Made by a program: the position numbers and the translations under genes. A stretch of DNA of 64,000 nt, taken from positions 434,001 to 498,000 of the forward strand of contig NZ_JAHXDI010000003.1 of the NCBI RefSeq assembly GCF_023091865.1, read 5' to 3'. How positions within the stretch are numbered: the stretch's first letter is position 1; each line of letters opens with the position of its first letter. Shown in pieces: positions 1 to 9,946 of this stretch. This DNA comes from Chromohalobacter moromii (lineage in GTDB: Bacteria; Pseudomonadota; Gammaproteobacteria; Pseudomonadales; Halomonadaceae). The notes beneath the pieces are model-generated. The model was not told the origin of the DNA and made no database searches. It was given only the letters and a program-made list of their open reading frames with translations.

Positions 1-191
1 GTAGACATCGCCCATCCGGGAGTGAGGAGCGTTCGCTATCGCGACCTGTCGGTATGATGCTTGCCCGTTCCTTCAAAGAACTTGCCCAATCCTGCAGGGA
101 TCGGGTTTTGTCATCAAAATGCCGGCTGGCTGGCCTATACTCGCGCTTTATCGGAAAACGATAACCAGTCGACCAACGAGAGGGCGGAGTC
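1..191. other. Left-edge intergenic stretch
   Basis: No supported gene lies here. It should contain the promoter of the AraC-type regulator that follows. A purine-rich AGAGGGCGGAG just before position 192 serves as the ribosome binding site. Nothing else convincing is visible. Confidence 0.5.
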
Positions 192-1160
192 GTGAGTGTC
201 GTGCAGCCTGTTTTCGAGACACTGGATGATGAAATCGACCCATTGGCGAATACTCTTTCTCGCCAGATCCAGAAATGGGCGCCCGAAGAGGGCCTGACAC
301 CGACGGCAGTGCCGGGGCTGGAACTGGTGCGCGCCAATTCCTCGTTGACCAACTGTATCGGCTCGACGGTCTACGACCCTTCGCTGTGTCTGATCGCGCA
401 GGGCAGCAAGCGCATATGGCTGGGAGATCGGGAAATCGATTATGGCCCGCTGAGCTGCATGGTGTCGGCGGTGCATCTGCCGGTACTGGGCAAGGTCACC
501 GAGGCCTCGGCGGAGCGGCCCTACCTGGGGCTGAAACTCGCCGTCGATGCTCAGGAAGTCACCGCTCTGGTGCTGGAGCTAGGTGAAGGACTGGGCGAGA
601 TGGAGGAGCGAGAGTGTGCCGAGACCGCTTGCGGCCTCGGGCGCGTGCAGGCCGAGAAAGGGCTGGTAGAAGCCATGTTGCGATTGGTGAACCTGCTCGA
701 TTCACCCCAGGACATCCGCATTCTTGCGCCGCTGGTGCGGCGCGAGATCTTCTATCGCGCGCTGGTCGGCGAGATCGGCCTGCACATGCGCAAGTTCGCG
801 GTGGCGGATACCCAGACCCACCGCATCTCGAGGGTGATCGCGGTACTCAAGGATCGCTTCACCGAGCCGCTGCGCGTTCGCGAGCTGGCGGACATGGTGA
901 ACATGAGTGAGTCGTCGCTGTTCCACAGCTTCAAGCAGGTTACCCGGATGTCGCCGGTGCAGTTCCAGAAAAAGCTGCGACTGCACGAAGCACGCAGGCT
1001 GATGCTGGCCGAAGGGATGGAGGCGGCCACTGCTAGTTTCCGCGTGGGATACGGAAGTCCATCCCACTTCAGCCGTGAGTACAGTCGCCTTTTCGGCGTG
1101 CCGCCCCGCACCGACGTGAGCAAGCTACGCGGCGAGCTGCCGCAGACCGCTCGCGCCTGA
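192..1160 (+). CDS. AraC family transcriptional regulator (AraC_N type)
   Basis: A 322-residue regulator. Roughly residues 40-190 match the AraC_N-type sensor domain (NSSLTNCIGSTVYDPSLCLI near residue 50), and the C-terminal 100 residues form a double helix-turn-helix AraC domain (RVRELADMVNMSESSLFHSF, then the typical FRVGYGSPSHFSREYSRLFG end motif). The start is GTG at 192 with a purine-rich site a few bases upstream. It presumably binds DNA as an effector-responsive activator. The effector and target cannot be read from the sequence: the next gene, ridA, is convergent, so any target lies to the left of the window or elsewhere. Family assignment is firm; specific function is unknown. Confidence 0.85.
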   Translation: MSVVQPVFETLDDEIDPLANTLSRQIQKWAPEEGLTPTAVPGLELVRANSSLTNCIGSTVYDPSLCLIAQGSKRIWLGDREIDYGPLSCMVSAVHLPVLGKVTEASAERPYLGLKLAVDAQEVTALVLELGEGLGEMEERECAETACGLGRVQAEKGLVEAMLRLVNLLDSPQDIRILAPLVRREIFYRALVGEIGLHMRKFAVADTQTHRISRVIAVLKDRFTEPLRVRELADMVNMSESSLFHSFKQVTRMSPVQFQKKLRLHEARRLMLAEGMEAATASFRVGYGSPSHFSREYSRLFGVPPRTDVSKLRGELPQTARA

Positions 1161-1195
1161 TCGCTCACCTCAGTCGTCGGGGACGGCTGAGGATG

Positions 1196-1585
1196 TCAGT
1201 CCCCTATGACCATCACGGCTTCGGCTTCCACCTGGCTACCCTTGGGCAGTTCCTTGACGCCGACCGCCGCACGGGCCGGATACGGAGTCTGGAAGTACTC
1301 TTCCATGATCTTGTTGACCACGGCGAAGTTGCTCAGGTCCGTCAGATAGATATTGAGCTTGACGATGTCCTGCATCGAGCCAGCGGCTTCATGGCACACC
1401 GCCTGCAGATTGGTGAAGACCTGGCGCGCCTGGGCCTCGAAGTCCTGGGAAACCAGTTCCATGGTCTTGGGGTCGAGCGGGATCTGCCCGGACATGTACA
1501 CCGTATTGCCGGCCTTGATGGCCTGCGAGTAGGGGCCGATGGCGGCGGGTGCCTGCTCGGTATTGATGACGGCTTTGTTACTCAT
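1196..1585 (-). CDS. ridA: RidA family enamine/imine deaminase
   Basis: A 129-residue YjgF/YER057c/UK114 protein, the normal family length. It hydrolyses reactive 2-aminoacrylate-type enamines released by PLP enzymes such as threonine dehydratase, protecting PLP enzymes in the cytosol. The substrate-binding arginine is present (R105 in [16 protein letters not shown]), followed by the conserved acidic residue near 120. It lies just downstream of spoT on the same strand, the usual gammaproteobacterial arrangement, but a strong hairpin separates them, so it is probably transcribed separately. An Rid-like protein of another subclass is the only realistic alternative. Confidence 0.93.
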   Translation of the reverse strand: MSNKAVINTEQAPAAIGPYSQAIKAGNTVYMSGQIPLDPKTMELVSQDFEAQARQVFTNLQAVCHEAAGSMQDIVKLNIYLTDLSNFAVVNKIMEEYFQTPYPARAAVGVKELPKGSQVEAEAVMVIGD

Positions 1586-1676
1586 GGCATGGCTCCTTGT
1601 CGTTATGCGATGTGCGCATTGCGATGGACAAAAATAACGACGCCGCCGCGTCCGCGTTAGCGGGCGCGCCGGGCAT

Positions 1677-1726
1677 CGTAAAAACGAAACGACCGACCCG
1701 CCGCTCCTGTTGGCGGCGGGTCGGTC
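1677..1726 (-). terminator. Rho-independent terminator after spoT
   Basis: A 14-bp perfect stem (arms 1691-1704 and 1713-1726, 8-nt loop) is followed on the minus strand by a T-rich run (GTTTCGTTTTTACG). It lies 10 bp past the spoT stop codon and upstream of ridA, so it should end the rpoZ-spoT transcript. Confidence 0.9.
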
Positions 1727-1735
1727 GCCATGGTG

Positions 1736-3871
1736 TCAACTGCGAACGCGAGTGATCTTGCCGACGTGGGGCAGGTTGCGCAGTCGTTTCATGATACTTG
1801 CTAGATGCACGCGGTCGTGGACGGCCAACGTTAGGTTGACGATCGACAGGCGTGCATCGCGTTCCTCGATGCCGATGCGTTCGATATTGGCATCGGCGTC
1901 GGTCACTAGGCCGGCCAGTTCGGCGACCAAGCCGCGCCGAGTCTCGACATGCAGACGCAGCGCCACCGGGAAATCTTGATCGATCTGCTGTGACCACTCC
2001 AGGGCGAACAGCTTGTCGGGATCGTCACGCAATTCTCGCAGGTTACCACAATCATGGCGGTGTACCACGATTCCCTTGCCGACCGAAAGATGGCCGATGA
2101 TGGGGTCCCCGGGCAGCGGATAGCAGCAGCGTGCGAAGCTGATGATCATGCCCTCGGCGCCGTTGATCACGATCGGCATCCCGGAACGCGACGCCGTGGC
2201 GACTTCCTCGGCGGTTTCCGGCGCGTTGCACTCCAATAGGCGGCGCGCGATGGCGTAGGCCATGCGCGTGCCGAGCCCGATCGATTCGAGCAGATCGTCC
2301 TCGTGCTTGAGATCGAGTTCTTCGAGTATCGCCGCCAGGCGATGCTCGGGCAGCTCCTCGAGGCTGGTTTCGAAGGCACTCAGCGCGCGGTTGAGCAGGC
2401 GCCGCCCCAACTGCACGGATTCGGTGCGCTGCTGATGCTTGAGGGCGTGACGGATCGCCGAGCGCGCCTTGGCGGTGACCACGAAGTTGAGCCAGGCCAG
2501 GTTGGGCCGGGCGCCGGGCGCGGTAATGATCTCCAGCGTCTGGCCGCTTTCCAGGGTCGAGGACAGTGGCGCCAGATGGCGGTCGATGCGGCAGGCGATG
2601 CAGCTGTTGCCGATGTCGGTGTGCACGCTATAGGCGAAATCCACTGCAGTAGCGCCGCCGGGAAGCTCCATGATGTCGCCCTTGGGCGTGAACACGTAGA
2701 TATCGTCGGGGAACAGGTCGTTCTTGACGTGTTCGATGAACTCCAGGGAGTTGCCGGCGTGGCGCTGCATCTCGAGCAGCCCGCGGACCCATTCGCGGGC
2801 ACGGGCATGGCTGCCGGCGCCGATGGGGCGCTCGGTCTGACCGGCCTTGTACAGCCAGTGCGCGGCGATACCGTTGTTGGCCATCGCTTCCATCTCGCGG
2901 GTGCGAATCTGCACCTCAACGGGCATCCCGCTGGGGCCGAACAGCGTGGTGTGCAGGCTCTGGTAGCCATTGGCCTTGGGGATGGCGATGTAGTCCTTGA
3001 AGCGTCCCGGCACCGGCTTGTAGAGATTGTGCACCGCGCCGAGGATGCGGTAACAGGTGTCGACGTCATCGGTGATGATGCGAAACCCGAACACGTCCAT
3101 GATCTCGGCGAAGGGTTTGCGCTGGTCGCGCATCTTGCGATATATCGACAATAGATGCTTCTGACGGCCCACCACGCTGCCGCCCAGCGCATCGTCATCG
3201 AGGCACTTCTGCAGGCTGTCCTGAATCTGGCGCATCATCGAACGACGATTGCCGCGCGCCTTGGTGACCGCACGCTTGATGCGCTCGGCGCGCATCGGGT
3301 GGATCGCCTGAAACGAGAGATCCTCGAGCTCGACGCGAATGGTGTTGATGCCCAGCCGCCCGGCGATGCGGGCGTAGATTTCCAGAGTCTCGCGGGCGAT
3401 GCGGCGCTTCTTGTCCGGGCGCAACGCACCCAGCGTGCGCATGTTGTGCAAGCGGTCGGCGAGCTTGACGATGATCACGCGGATGTCCTGAGACATCGCC
3501 AGGACCATCTTCTGAAAGTTCTCCGCCTGGGCTACCGCCTTGTCCTCGAAGGTGATCTGGGTCAGCTTGGAGACGCCATCGACCAGTTCGGCCACGGGCT
3601 CGCCGAATTGCCGGGTCAACGCCTCCTTGGTCACGCCGGTATCTTCGATGACGTCATGCAGCATGGCGGCCATCAAGCTTTGATGGTCCATGTGCATGTT
3701 AGCGAGGATGTTGGCGACCGCCAGCGGGTGGGTGACATAGGGCTCGCCGGAGCGCCGCCGCTGGCCGTCATGGGCCTGCTCGGCGTAGTAGAAGGCGCGC
3801 TTGACGTGCAGAATCTCCTCGGGGGGTAAGTAGCCGCCGAGTCGGTCCGCGAGATCGTCGATGGTGAACAT
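1736..3871 (-). CDS. spoT: Bifunctional (p)ppGpp synthase/hydrolase SpoT
   Basis: RelA/SpoT protein that makes and degrades the stringent-response alarmone (p)ppGpp. Start chosen at 3871, where MFTIDDLADRLGGYL matches SpoT N-termini; a longer frame continues upstream into rpoZ but its residues look non-coding. This gives 711 residues, typical of SpoT. Domains in order: HD hydrolase (H48, H72-D73 and the ED of HDVIED), synthetase region (VFGFRI, GRFKDYIAIPKANGYQSLH), TGS (VFTPKGDIMELP), helical/RIS region and C-terminal ACT. The intact HDxxED supports active hydrolysis. It follows rpoZ by 28 bp, the classical gmk-rpoZ-spoT order. Confidence 0.96.
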   Translation of the reverse strand: MFTIDDLADRLGGYLPPEEILHVKRAFYYAEQAHDGQRRRSGEPYVTHPLAVANILANMHMDHQSLMAAMLHDVIEDTGVTKEALTRQFGEPVAELVDGVSKLTQITFEDKAVAQAENFQKMVLAMSQDIRVIIVKLADRLHNMRTLGALRPDKKRRIARETLEIYARIAGRLGINTIRVELEDLSFQAIHPMRAERIKRAVTKARGNRRSMMRQIQDSLQKCLDDDALGGSVVGRQKHLLSIYRKMRDQRKPFAEIMDVFGFRIITDDVDTCYRILGAVHNLYKPVPGRFKDYIAIPKANGYQSLHTTLFGPSGMPVEVQIRTREMEAMANNGIAAHWLYKAGQTERPIGAGSHARAREWVRGLLEMQRHAGNSLEFIEHVKNDLFPDDIYVFTPKGDIMELPGGATAVDFAYSVHTDIGNSCIACRIDRHLAPLSSTLESGQTLEIITAPGARPNLAWLNFVVTAKARSAIRHALKHQQRTESVQLGRRLLNRALSAFETSLEELPEHRLAAILEELDLKHEDDLLESIGLGTRMAYAIARRLLECNAPETAEEVATASRSGMPIVINGAEGMIISFARCCYPLPGDPIIGHLSVGKGIVVHRHDCGNLRELRDDPDKLFALEWSQQIDQDFPVALRLHVETRRGLVAELAGLVTDADANIERIGIEERDARLSIVNLTLAVHDRVHLASIMKRLRNLPHVGKITRVRS

Positions 3872-3899
3872 AGCGCGCGCCTTCGAGAATGGAGAGAAC

Positions 3900-4151
3900 T
3901 TAGTCGTTGTACTCTCGCTCGGGACGCGGCTTGGGAGCGGGCGGGTCGACGACTTCGTCGAGGACGTTGACATCGACCAGGCCGGCCGCGATTTCGCGCA
4001 GTGCCATGACCGTGGGCTTGTCGTTTTCCCACGCCAGTTGGGCATCGCGCGAGCCGCGAGCGAGCTGACGTGAACGCTGCGTGGCGATCATCACCAACTG
4101 AAAACGGTTATCGACGTTGTCGAGGCAATCTTCTACGGTAACGCGTGCCAT
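3900..4151 (-). CDS. rpoZ: RNA polymerase omega subunit
   Basis: An 83-residue protein that starts [20 protein letters not shown] and contains [11 protein letters not shown] and [13 protein letters not shown], all diagnostic of RpoZ. Omega helps fold and hold beta-prime in RNA polymerase and contributes to ppGpp binding at site 1, which fits its place just before spoT. An AGGG element precedes the ATG. The length is slightly shorter than E. coli omega (91 aa); the charged C-terminal tail is the variable part. Confidence 0.97.
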   Translation of the reverse strand: MARVTVEDCLDNVDNRFQLVMIATQRSRQLARGSRDAQLAWENDKPTVMALREIAAGLVDVNVLDEVVDPPAPKPRPEREYND

Positions 4152-4215
4152 GAGTGTGAACCCTGATCGAGAAATAAAAACGGCGTAAGCCAGACCTGCG
4201 GAAGGAGCTTCGAGT

Positions 4216-4863
4216 CTACTCGACGTCTTCCACGCGTGACAAGAGCGCCGCCAGCAGTGGCGCGTGAGCTTTCCGGACCCGTGTCACGCGGGTGCGTTCG
4301 GCATGTACCAGGCAGCTCAGTTCGTCGAGCGCATGGTCGAAGGTGTCGTTGATGATGACATGCTCGTATTCGTCGTAATGCGACATCTCGTCGACCGCAT
4401 CGCGCATGCGCCGGACGATGGTCGCCTCGTCATCGGTGCCGCGCCCGGCAAGCCGCGCGTGGAGTGCTTCACGCGACGGCGGCAGGATGAACACCGAGAC
4501 CGCCTCGTCGAAGGCCGCGCGCACTTGGCGAGCACCTTGCCAGTCGATTTCCAGAATCACGTCCTGACCGGCGTCGAGCAGGGCCTGAACGGCGGCACGC
4601 GAGGTGCCGTAGTAGTTATCGAAGACCCGCGCATACTCGATGAAATCGCCGCTTTCGATCAGGCGCTCGAAGGTCGTGACGTCGACGAAGTGGTAGTTGA
4701 CGCCGTTGTGCTCGCCGGGGCGCATGTCGCGCGTGGTGTGCGAGACGCTGACCTGGATGCCTGCGATACGTTCGAGAAGGGCACGTACCAGGCTGGTCTT
4801 GCCCGCGCCGGAAGGCGCCGAGACGATGTAGAGTGTCCCTTTTGACGGAAGCTGATTGGGCAT
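4216..4863 (-). CDS. gmk: Guanylate kinase
   Basis: Phosphorylates GMP to GDP with ATP, feeding GTP, dGTP and ppGpp pools. The 215-residue protein has the P-loop APSGAGKTS near residues 16-24, the GMP-binding region [11 protein letters not shown](H)NGVNYHF and the lid/arginine region RLAGRGTDD. It is upstream of rpoZ and spoT on the same strand with a 64-bp gap, so the three are probably co-transcribed. It is divergent from the MFS gene at 4972. Confidence 0.97.
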   Translation of the reverse strand: MPNQLPSKGTLYIVSAPSGAGKTSLVRALLERIAGIQVSVSHTTRDMRPGEHNGVNYHFVDVTTFERLIESGDFIEYARVFDNYYGTSRAAVQALLDAGQDVILEIDWQGARQVRAAFDEAVSVFILPPSREALHARLAGRGTDDEATIVRRMRDAVDEMSHYDEYEHVIINDTFDHALDELSCLVHAERTRVTRVRKAHAPLLAALLSRVEDVE

Positions 4864-4971
4864 AGGGCGTGTCCGATTGAGCCGCTTCTGGGGAAACGAG
4901 CATTATCGCATACACTTCGTGTCCTGCCGACATCGCGCAGGATGCGCGCCACCTGACAAGGAAACGTTTGC

Positions 4972-6180
4972 ATGTCCCCCACGGGTATTTCCTCAAGTGA
5001 TTCGACGACGCGGCTGGGCTTTGCCGGGGTCGCCTTCGCGTTTCTCGTGACCATGCTGGGCACGACGCTGCCGACACCGCTCTACCCAGGCTATCAGTCG
5101 GCCTTTGGCTTCTCGCAGCTCGTCATCACGGTGATCTTCGCCGCCTATGCCGTGGGCGTCATCGCCGCGCTGTTGATCACCGGGCGCTGGTCGGATCAGT
5201 TGGGGCGCCGTCCACTACTATTTGCAGGTTTGGCGGCAGCGGCGCTTAGCGATGTGGTCTTCCTGGCGGCCGATGGGCTTTCCACGCTATTGGCTGGGCG
5301 CGTGCTTTCGGGGATCTCGGCCGGTATTTTCACCGGCACGGCGACGGTGGCCGTGGTCGAGTCGGCGCCCGAGACTTGGAAGCGCGCGTCGACCTTCGTG
5401 GCTACCGCCGCCAACATGGGCGGCCTGGGTTTGGGGCCGGTGGTCGCGGGGGCCTTGGGTGAATACGCCGTGTGGCCGTTGCATCTGGCGTATGCCGTGC
5501 ATCTGGGACTGCTGGCGATCGCCGTGCTGGGGGTCGCCGTGGCGACGGAGACCGTGACGCGGCCACCCCGGGTTCGCCTGCGCATACAGCGTTTGAAGGT
5601 GCCCGCCGAGGTGCGCGGCGTGTTCGTGCCGGCGGTGATCGCCGGGTTCGCCGGATTCGCGGTGCTGGGATTCTTCACCGCCACCGCACCGGCCTTCATG
5701 AGCCAGGTGCTGGGGCATTCGAACCTGCTGGCGATCGGCCTGGTGGCCGGCTGCGTGTTCTTCGCCTCGACGTTGGGGCAGCTCGTGCAGGGGCGTCTGC
5801 CCGAGGCGCATCGCTTGCCGCTGGGGTGTGCCGTGGTGATCGTCGGCGCATTGACCGTTGGGGCGGGATTGGCGTTGGCGACGCTGTGGGTCTTCCTGCT
5901 GGGAGCGCTGATCGTTGGTTTGGGTCAGGGCATTGCCTTTCGTGCCGGGCTGGGCGCCGTGGCGGCTGCCTGCCCGCTGAATCAGCGCGGCGCGGTGACG
6001 TCGACCTTCTTCGTCATCGCCTATGTGGCGATTTCGATTCCCGTGGTGGGCATCGGCCTGGTGGCGCGGCTCGTCGGCCTGCAAGCCACCGGCGTGGGAT
6101 TTGCCATCGGCGTGGCCGCACTGGCGGGCGCCGCTTTGGTATCATTGCAGCGTCAGCGTGCCGCCACGGCGGTACGTTAA
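4972..6180 (+). CDS. MFS transporter (12-TM, drug-efflux-like)
   Basis: A 402-residue membrane protein with about 12 hydrophobic helices. The loop 2-3 signature [13 protein letters not shown] near residue 65 marks the major facilitator superfamily. Similarity of layout suggests the DHA1-type proton-coupled exporters, but no substrate-specific motif is visible. It is divergent from gmk and sits 43 bp before pyrC on the same strand, so read-through to pyrC is possible. The substrate is unknown. Confidence 0.8.
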   Translation: MSPTGISSSDSTTRLGFAGVAFAFLVTMLGTTLPTPLYPGYQSAFGFSQLVITVIFAAYAVGVIAALLITGRWSDQLGRRPLLFAGLAAAALSDVVFLAADGLSTLLAGRVLSGISAGIFTGTATVAVVESAPETWKRASTFVATAANMGGLGLGPVVAGALGEYAVWPLHLAYAVHLGLLAIAVLGVAVATETVTRPPRVRLRIQRLKVPAEVRGVFVPAVIAGFAGFAVLGFFTATAPAFMSQVLGHSNLLAIGLVAGCVFFASTLGQLVQGRLPEAHRLPLGCAVVIVGALTVGAGLALATLWVFLLGALIVGLGQGIAFRAGLGAVAAACPLNQRGAVTSTFFVIAYVAISIPVVGIGLVARLVGLQATGVGFAIGVAALAGAALVSLQRQRAATAVR

Positions 6181-6223
6181 GCGTTTTTCGTCAGCCTTTC
6201 CGTCCGTGCCCAGGAGCCTGAGA

Positions 6224-7279
6224 ATGTCCGAGTCCCCCACCCGTCTTCGCCTCCGCCGCCCCGACGACTGGCACCTTCACTTGCGCGACGGCGACGTGAT
6301 GCGCCTCGTGCTGCCCGCCACTAGCCGGGTCTATGGGCGGGCCATCGTGATGCCCAATCTGATGCCGCCGATCACGACGCTAGATGCCGCCGAGGCGTAT
6401 CGCGCGCGGATTCTCGAGGCGGTGCCAGCGGGCCATGATTTCACGCCCCTGATGACTTGCTACCTCAACGAGAGCGTTAGCGCCGAGACGCTGGAGGCAG
6501 GGCACGCCAGCGGCTTGCTGACGGCGGCCAAGTTGTATCCGGCCAATGCCACCACCAACTCTCAGCACGGCGTCAAGCGCATCGCGGATATCTATCCGCT
6601 ACTCGAGACGATGGAACGGATCGGCATGCCGCTGCTGGTGCATGGCGAAGTCACGCGCGGCGAGATCGATATCTTCGATCGCGAAAAGTTCTTTATCGAC
6701 GAGGTGATGATCCCGCTGCGCCAGCGTTTCCCGGCACTCAAGGTGGTGTTCGAACACATCACGACCGGCGACGCCGCGCAGTATGTCCTCGAGGGTGATG
6801 CCAACCTGGCCGCAACGCTGACGCCGCAGCATCTGGCTCACAACCGCAACGACATGCTGGTCGGCGGCATTCGTCCGCATCTGTATTGCCTGCCGATCCT
6901 CAAGCGGGCCGAGCACCAGCGGGCGCTGCGCGCGGCAGTGGCCAGCGGTCATCCGCGGTTCTTCCTGGGCACCGACTCGGCGCCGCACGTGGTCGCCGCC
7001 AAGGAAACGGCCTGCGGCTGCGCCGGGGTGTTCAACGCCCAGGCGTCGCTGGCCGTCTATGCCGAAGTGTTCGAAGAGGAGGGTGCGCTCGAGCATTTTG
7101 CGGCCTTCTGCTCGGAGAACGGCCCACGCTTCTATGGTTTGCCGCTCAACGACGAGGAGATCGAGCTCGAACGTCGCCCTTGGACGATGCCCGAACGCAT
7201 CGAAGGCCATGGTGAGACGTTGAAGCCCTTCAAGGCCGGTGAAGCCCTGGCCTGGACGGTCCACAACGGGCGCGATTGA
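6224..7279 (+). CDS. pyrC: Dihydroorotase (type II)
   Basis: Third step of pyrimidine synthesis: reversible cyclisation of carbamoyl-aspartate to dihydroorotate. The ATG at 6224 ([20 protein letters not shown]) gives 351 residues, the class II size; the upstream extension of the frame is not protein-like. Metal ligands H17 and H19 lie in DWHLHLRDG, the carbamylated-lysine region is [13 protein letters not shown], and the active-site loop is [10 protein letters not shown]. This is the solitary enterobacterial-type enzyme rather than the CAD-like type. The gene ends 12 bp before the end of the convergent phosphatase gene. Confidence 0.96.
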   Translation: MSESPTRLRLRRPDDWHLHLRDGDVMRLVLPATSRVYGRAIVMPNLMPPITTLDAAEAYRARILEAVPAGHDFTPLMTCYLNESVSAETLEAGHASGLLTAAKLYPANATTNSQHGVKRIADIYPLLETMERIGMPLLVHGEVTRGEIDIFDREKFFIDEVMIPLRQRFPALKVVFEHITTGDAAQYVLEGDANLAATLTPQHLAHNRNDMLVGGIRPHLYCLPILKRAEHQRALRAAVASGHPRFFLGTDSAPHVVAAKETACGCAGVFNAQASLAVYAEVFEEEGALEHFAAFCSENGPRFYGLPLNDEEIELERRPWTMPERIEGHGETLKPFKAGEALAWTVHNGRD

Positions 7280-7291
7280 TACGCTGGGGGG

Positions 7292-7876
7292 TCAGGTCGT
7301 CGTCGACAGGCGCGGCAGGTGCGCCACGTCTGACTCGCGCAGTGGACGGATCTCCCAGCCGCGTGTTCCGTATGGCGCCACCCATTGCGGTACGGCGTTA
7401 TCGGTGCGCGGCCCTTCCGGCGAGCCGCTGTCGAGATAACGGATCACCCGGATCAGCCCGGAATGGCCGACGATCAGTGGCGTTTTGTGTTCGACGAGCA
7501 GGGCGTTGAGCGTGGCGACGATACGGGTGACGAAATCCGCCCAGCTTTCCCCGCCCTCGGGTGAGAGCAGGTAAGGCATCGTCTCGGGGATGGGATGTTC
7601 TTCGTGCTCGCCCCAATGGCGTTCCTTGAGCCCTCCGATCAGGCAGTGCGGGGCACGCCCGGTGGCGAGTTCGGCCGTGCGTCGGGCCCGCTCCAAGGGG
7701 CTGGCGACGATCAATGGCCAGGCGACGTCGCCGAGCAGTCGCGCTGCCTGGCGTGCTTCGCGTTCGCCCTGTGCGGTGAGGGGAACATCGCGCTGGCCGG
7801 CGATCCGACGGTTCAAGTTACTGGTGCTCTGACCGTGACGCAGAAAGACGAAGGGACGACGAATCAGCTCGGGCAT
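7292..7876 (-). CDS. Histidine phosphatase family protein
   Basis: A phosphoglycerate-mutase-like phosphatase. Start chosen at 7876 (MPELIRRPFVFLRHGQ) because a GGAG lies about 8 bp upstream; this gives 194 residues. The catalytic RHG is residues 13-15, and ASPLERARRTAELA and VGHSGLIRVIRYL supply the second arginine and histidine. The physiological substrate (sugar phosphate, phosphoprotein or nucleotide derivative) cannot be deduced. It is divergent from an MFS gene, and the intergenic space holds a 30-bp perfect palindrome. Confidence 0.85.
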   Translation of the reverse strand: MPELIRRPFVFLRHGQSTSNLNRRIAGQRDVPLTAQGEREARQAARLLGDVAWPLIVASPLERARRTAELATGRAPHCLIGGLKERHWGEHEEHPIPETMPYLLSPEGGESWADFVTRIVATLNALLVEHKTPLIVGHSGLIRVIRYLDSGSPEGPRTDNAVPQWVAPYGTRGWEIRPLRESDVAHLPRLSTTT

Positions 7877-7975
7877 GACGATGACTCCAAAAAATCCTGA
7901 CTCGATCCTATCAGGCCAAGCGTGGCGGAGCGCGTATTCCGTGTCATGGATGGCAATAGCCGTCATGTTAAAGTG

Positions 7976-8005
7976 CCCAGATTTAGACTTAAGTCTAAAT
8001 CTGGG
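7976..8005. promoter_or_regulatory. 30-bp perfect palindrome, likely operator
   Basis: The whole stretch is its own reverse complement; the central 20 bp read ATTTAGACTTAAGTCTAAAT with CCCAG/CTGGG arms outside. It sits 100 bp upstream of the phosphatase and 66 bp upstream of the MFS gene, in their shared divergent promoter region. A terminator is excluded because both genes point away. The core TAGACTTAAGTCTA resembles operators of TetR/HxlR-type repressors, but no such regulator gene is adjacent. Confidence 0.75.
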
Positions 8006-8070
8006 ATAATCGATCCTTCGACCCAGATGTCGCGACTCGTTCTTCACGACCAGGATCTCAAGACAGGAAA

Positions 8071-9294
8071 ATGCCCATGAGCGCATCCACAGACGCGTCG
8101 ACGCCTTCCGGCGGCGCCGCGCACCCACGATTGGCGGAATTGGCCCTGGCGCTGGGCGGCTTCGGTATCGGTACCGGTGAATTCGTCATCATGGGATTGA
8201 TGAGCCGCGTCGCCGACGATCTTCAGGTGGCAGTTCCCGATGTCGGCTACGCCATCAGCAGTTACGCGCTCGGCGTCGTCGTCGGGGCGCCAATCATCTC
8301 GGCGTTGGCGGCACGGCTGCCCAAACGCGCGTTACTGATCGGGCTAATGCTGCTGTTCGCTCTCGGCAACTTCGCCAGCATCATGGCGCCGCATTTCGGC
8401 ACCTTCGTTGGGCTGCGCTTCATCGCCGGCCTGCCGCATGGGGCCTACTTCGGCGTCGCGGCGCTAGTGGCCGCGGCGGCGGTGCCCGTCGATCAACGTG
8501 CCCGGGCGGTGGCGCGTGTCATGACCGGGTTGACCGTGGCGATTCTGGTCGGCGCACCGCTGGCCACATGGGTAGGCAATTTGATCGGCTGGCAGGCGGC
8601 TTTCGCCGGTGTGGGTGGCATCGCGCTGCTGACTGCTCTGATGGTGCGCCTATGGGTGCCGTATCAGCCTGCCGACCGTCAGGCCAGTCCCAAGCGCGAG
8701 ATGACCGCGATGATCAAGCCGCGCGTACTGTTCACGCTGGGCGTGGCCTGTTTCGGGTGCGGTGGCATGTTCGCGGTGTTCAGTTATGTCATGCCCACGC
8801 TCACCGAGCAGGCCGGCATGGCCGAGTCGCTGGGGCCGCTGGTGCTGGCGATTTTCGGGGTGGGTACCATCCTGGGTAATTTCGCCGGTGCGCGTATCGC
8901 CGACTGGAATCTCTTGCGCGGCATTCCGATCATTCTGCTGTGGGTGGCGTGCGTACAAGGCGGTTTTTACTTCGCCGCCAACTCGGTGTGGACAGGATTT
9001 TTGTTCGTGGCGCTCGTCGGGACCAGCATGGCTGTCGCTCCCGCCATGCAGACGCGGTTGATGGACGTCGCCGAAGACGCCCAGACCATGGCGGCCTCGC
9101 TCAATCACGCCGCCTTCAACATGGCCAATGCGCTCGGCGCCTGGCTGGCTGGCGTGACCATCAAGGCGGGGCTGGCGTGGTCGTCCACCGGCCTGGTGGG
9201 CACCTCGCTTGCCTTGTTGGGTATCGCGATCTTCGCCACCGGGCGCTGGATGGAAAAGCGCGAGGCGTTGCAGCAGTCCGCTGCTTCGTCATAA
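8071..9294 (+). CDS. MFS transporter, AraJ/YdhP-like
   Basis: A 407-residue, about 12-helix transporter. The N-terminus ALALGGFGIGTGEFVIMGLM is typical of the AraJ/YdhP/PbuE branch of DHA1 exporters (sugar, purine nucleoside or drug efflux). The ATG at 8071 follows ACAGGAAA; a second ATG two codons later is possible. The perfect palindrome 66 bp upstream suggests repressor control by a ligand-responsive factor. The substrate is unknown. Confidence 0.82.
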   Translation: MPMSASTDASTPSGGAAHPRLAELALALGGFGIGTGEFVIMGLMSRVADDLQVAVPDVGYAISSYALGVVVGAPIISALAARLPKRALLIGLMLLFALGNFASIMAPHFGTFVGLRFIAGLPHGAYFGVAALVAAAAVPVDQRARAVARVMTGLTVAILVGAPLATWVGNLIGWQAAFAGVGGIALLTALMVRLWVPYQPADRQASPKREMTAMIKPRVLFTLGVACFGCGGMFAVFSYVMPTLTEQAGMAESLGPLVLAIFGVGTILGNFAGARIADWNLLRGIPIILLWVACVQGGFYFAANSVWTGFLFVALVGTSMAVAPAMQTRLMDVAEDAQTMAASLNHAAFNMANALGAWLAGVTIKAGLAWSSTGLVGTSLALLGIAIFATGRWMEKREALQQSAASS

Positions 9295-9520
9295 GGCACG
9301 CCGCGAGTCGCGTTTTGACGTTGCTCGCGGTCGTCACTCTCCTTGCATCACAACTCTCTCGGCATCTTCATTGTTCGGCAAAATTTAAGTTTTTCCTTAT
9401 TCTTGCCGATGGGGCTTTAGGGGCAGTGTCGCCCAGCCGCATCGCAAGGTGAACGTACTCGCGATACTTCGCGGGGTGGGACCATTGAAACCACCAGAAT
9501 GGACGTCGTGGAGAAATGCT

Positions 9521-9844
9521 ATGTCGGGGATGGAAAATGGGGGTGTAGTTCGGGAAAAGGGTAAATTCGCGGTGCTCGGATTTGCGTTGTCATGCCGTCT
9601 GCAGGAAGTGGAACAAGAGGATGCGTCGCGGCTGCTCGATGCGCTGGATGCAGAACTCGAGTCGCACGGTCTGGTCATGGGCGGTGGGGTCGACTTGGAC
9701 CGGCTGGATGTCTTCGTGTTGCCGCGCAAAGATGCTGACGCTACTGATAGCGACCGCCTAGCGTTGGCCGAGTGGCTCGATCAACAACCGCTGTGCACGG
9801 AGGTGGCGGTGGGCGATTGGGTGGATGCCTACGGGGTCGAGTGA
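9521..9844 (+). CDS. YggL/DUF469-like protein
   Basis: A 107-residue protein starting at ATG 9521, chosen for the upstream GTGGAGAAATG. The pattern GFALSCRL...LLDALDAELESHGLVMGGG...DRLALAEWLDQ...VGDWVDAY matches the YggL_50S_bp (DUF469) family, small proteins reported to bind the 50S subunit. It lacks the basic N-terminal RSRRLRKKL-type stretch of E. coli YggL, so it is a divergent or shortened member. It stands alone and is followed by two hairpins. Confidence 0.62.
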   Translation: MSGMENGGVVREKGKFAVLGFALSCRLQEVEQEDASRLLDALDAELESHGLVMGGGVDLDRLDVFVLPRKDADATDSDRLALAEWLDQQPLCTEVAVGDWVDAYGVE

Positions 9845-9946
9845 CAAACGCGGTGGGTATTCACAGGTCTGTTTCAATGCGGTTCAAGGGCCTTTTTCTA
9901 CGGCCTCGCGCGCGCTGGCCGGGTGTCGTTTCAATCCAACATGCAA

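Noticed and set aside
1193-1660. Long plus-strand open frame opposite ridA
   Set aside because: It mirrors the ridA gene on the other strand; composition and residues are those of an antisense shadow in GC-rich DNA.
7976-8005. Palindrome as a terminator
   Set aside because: Both flanking genes point away from it, so no transcript needs to end there.
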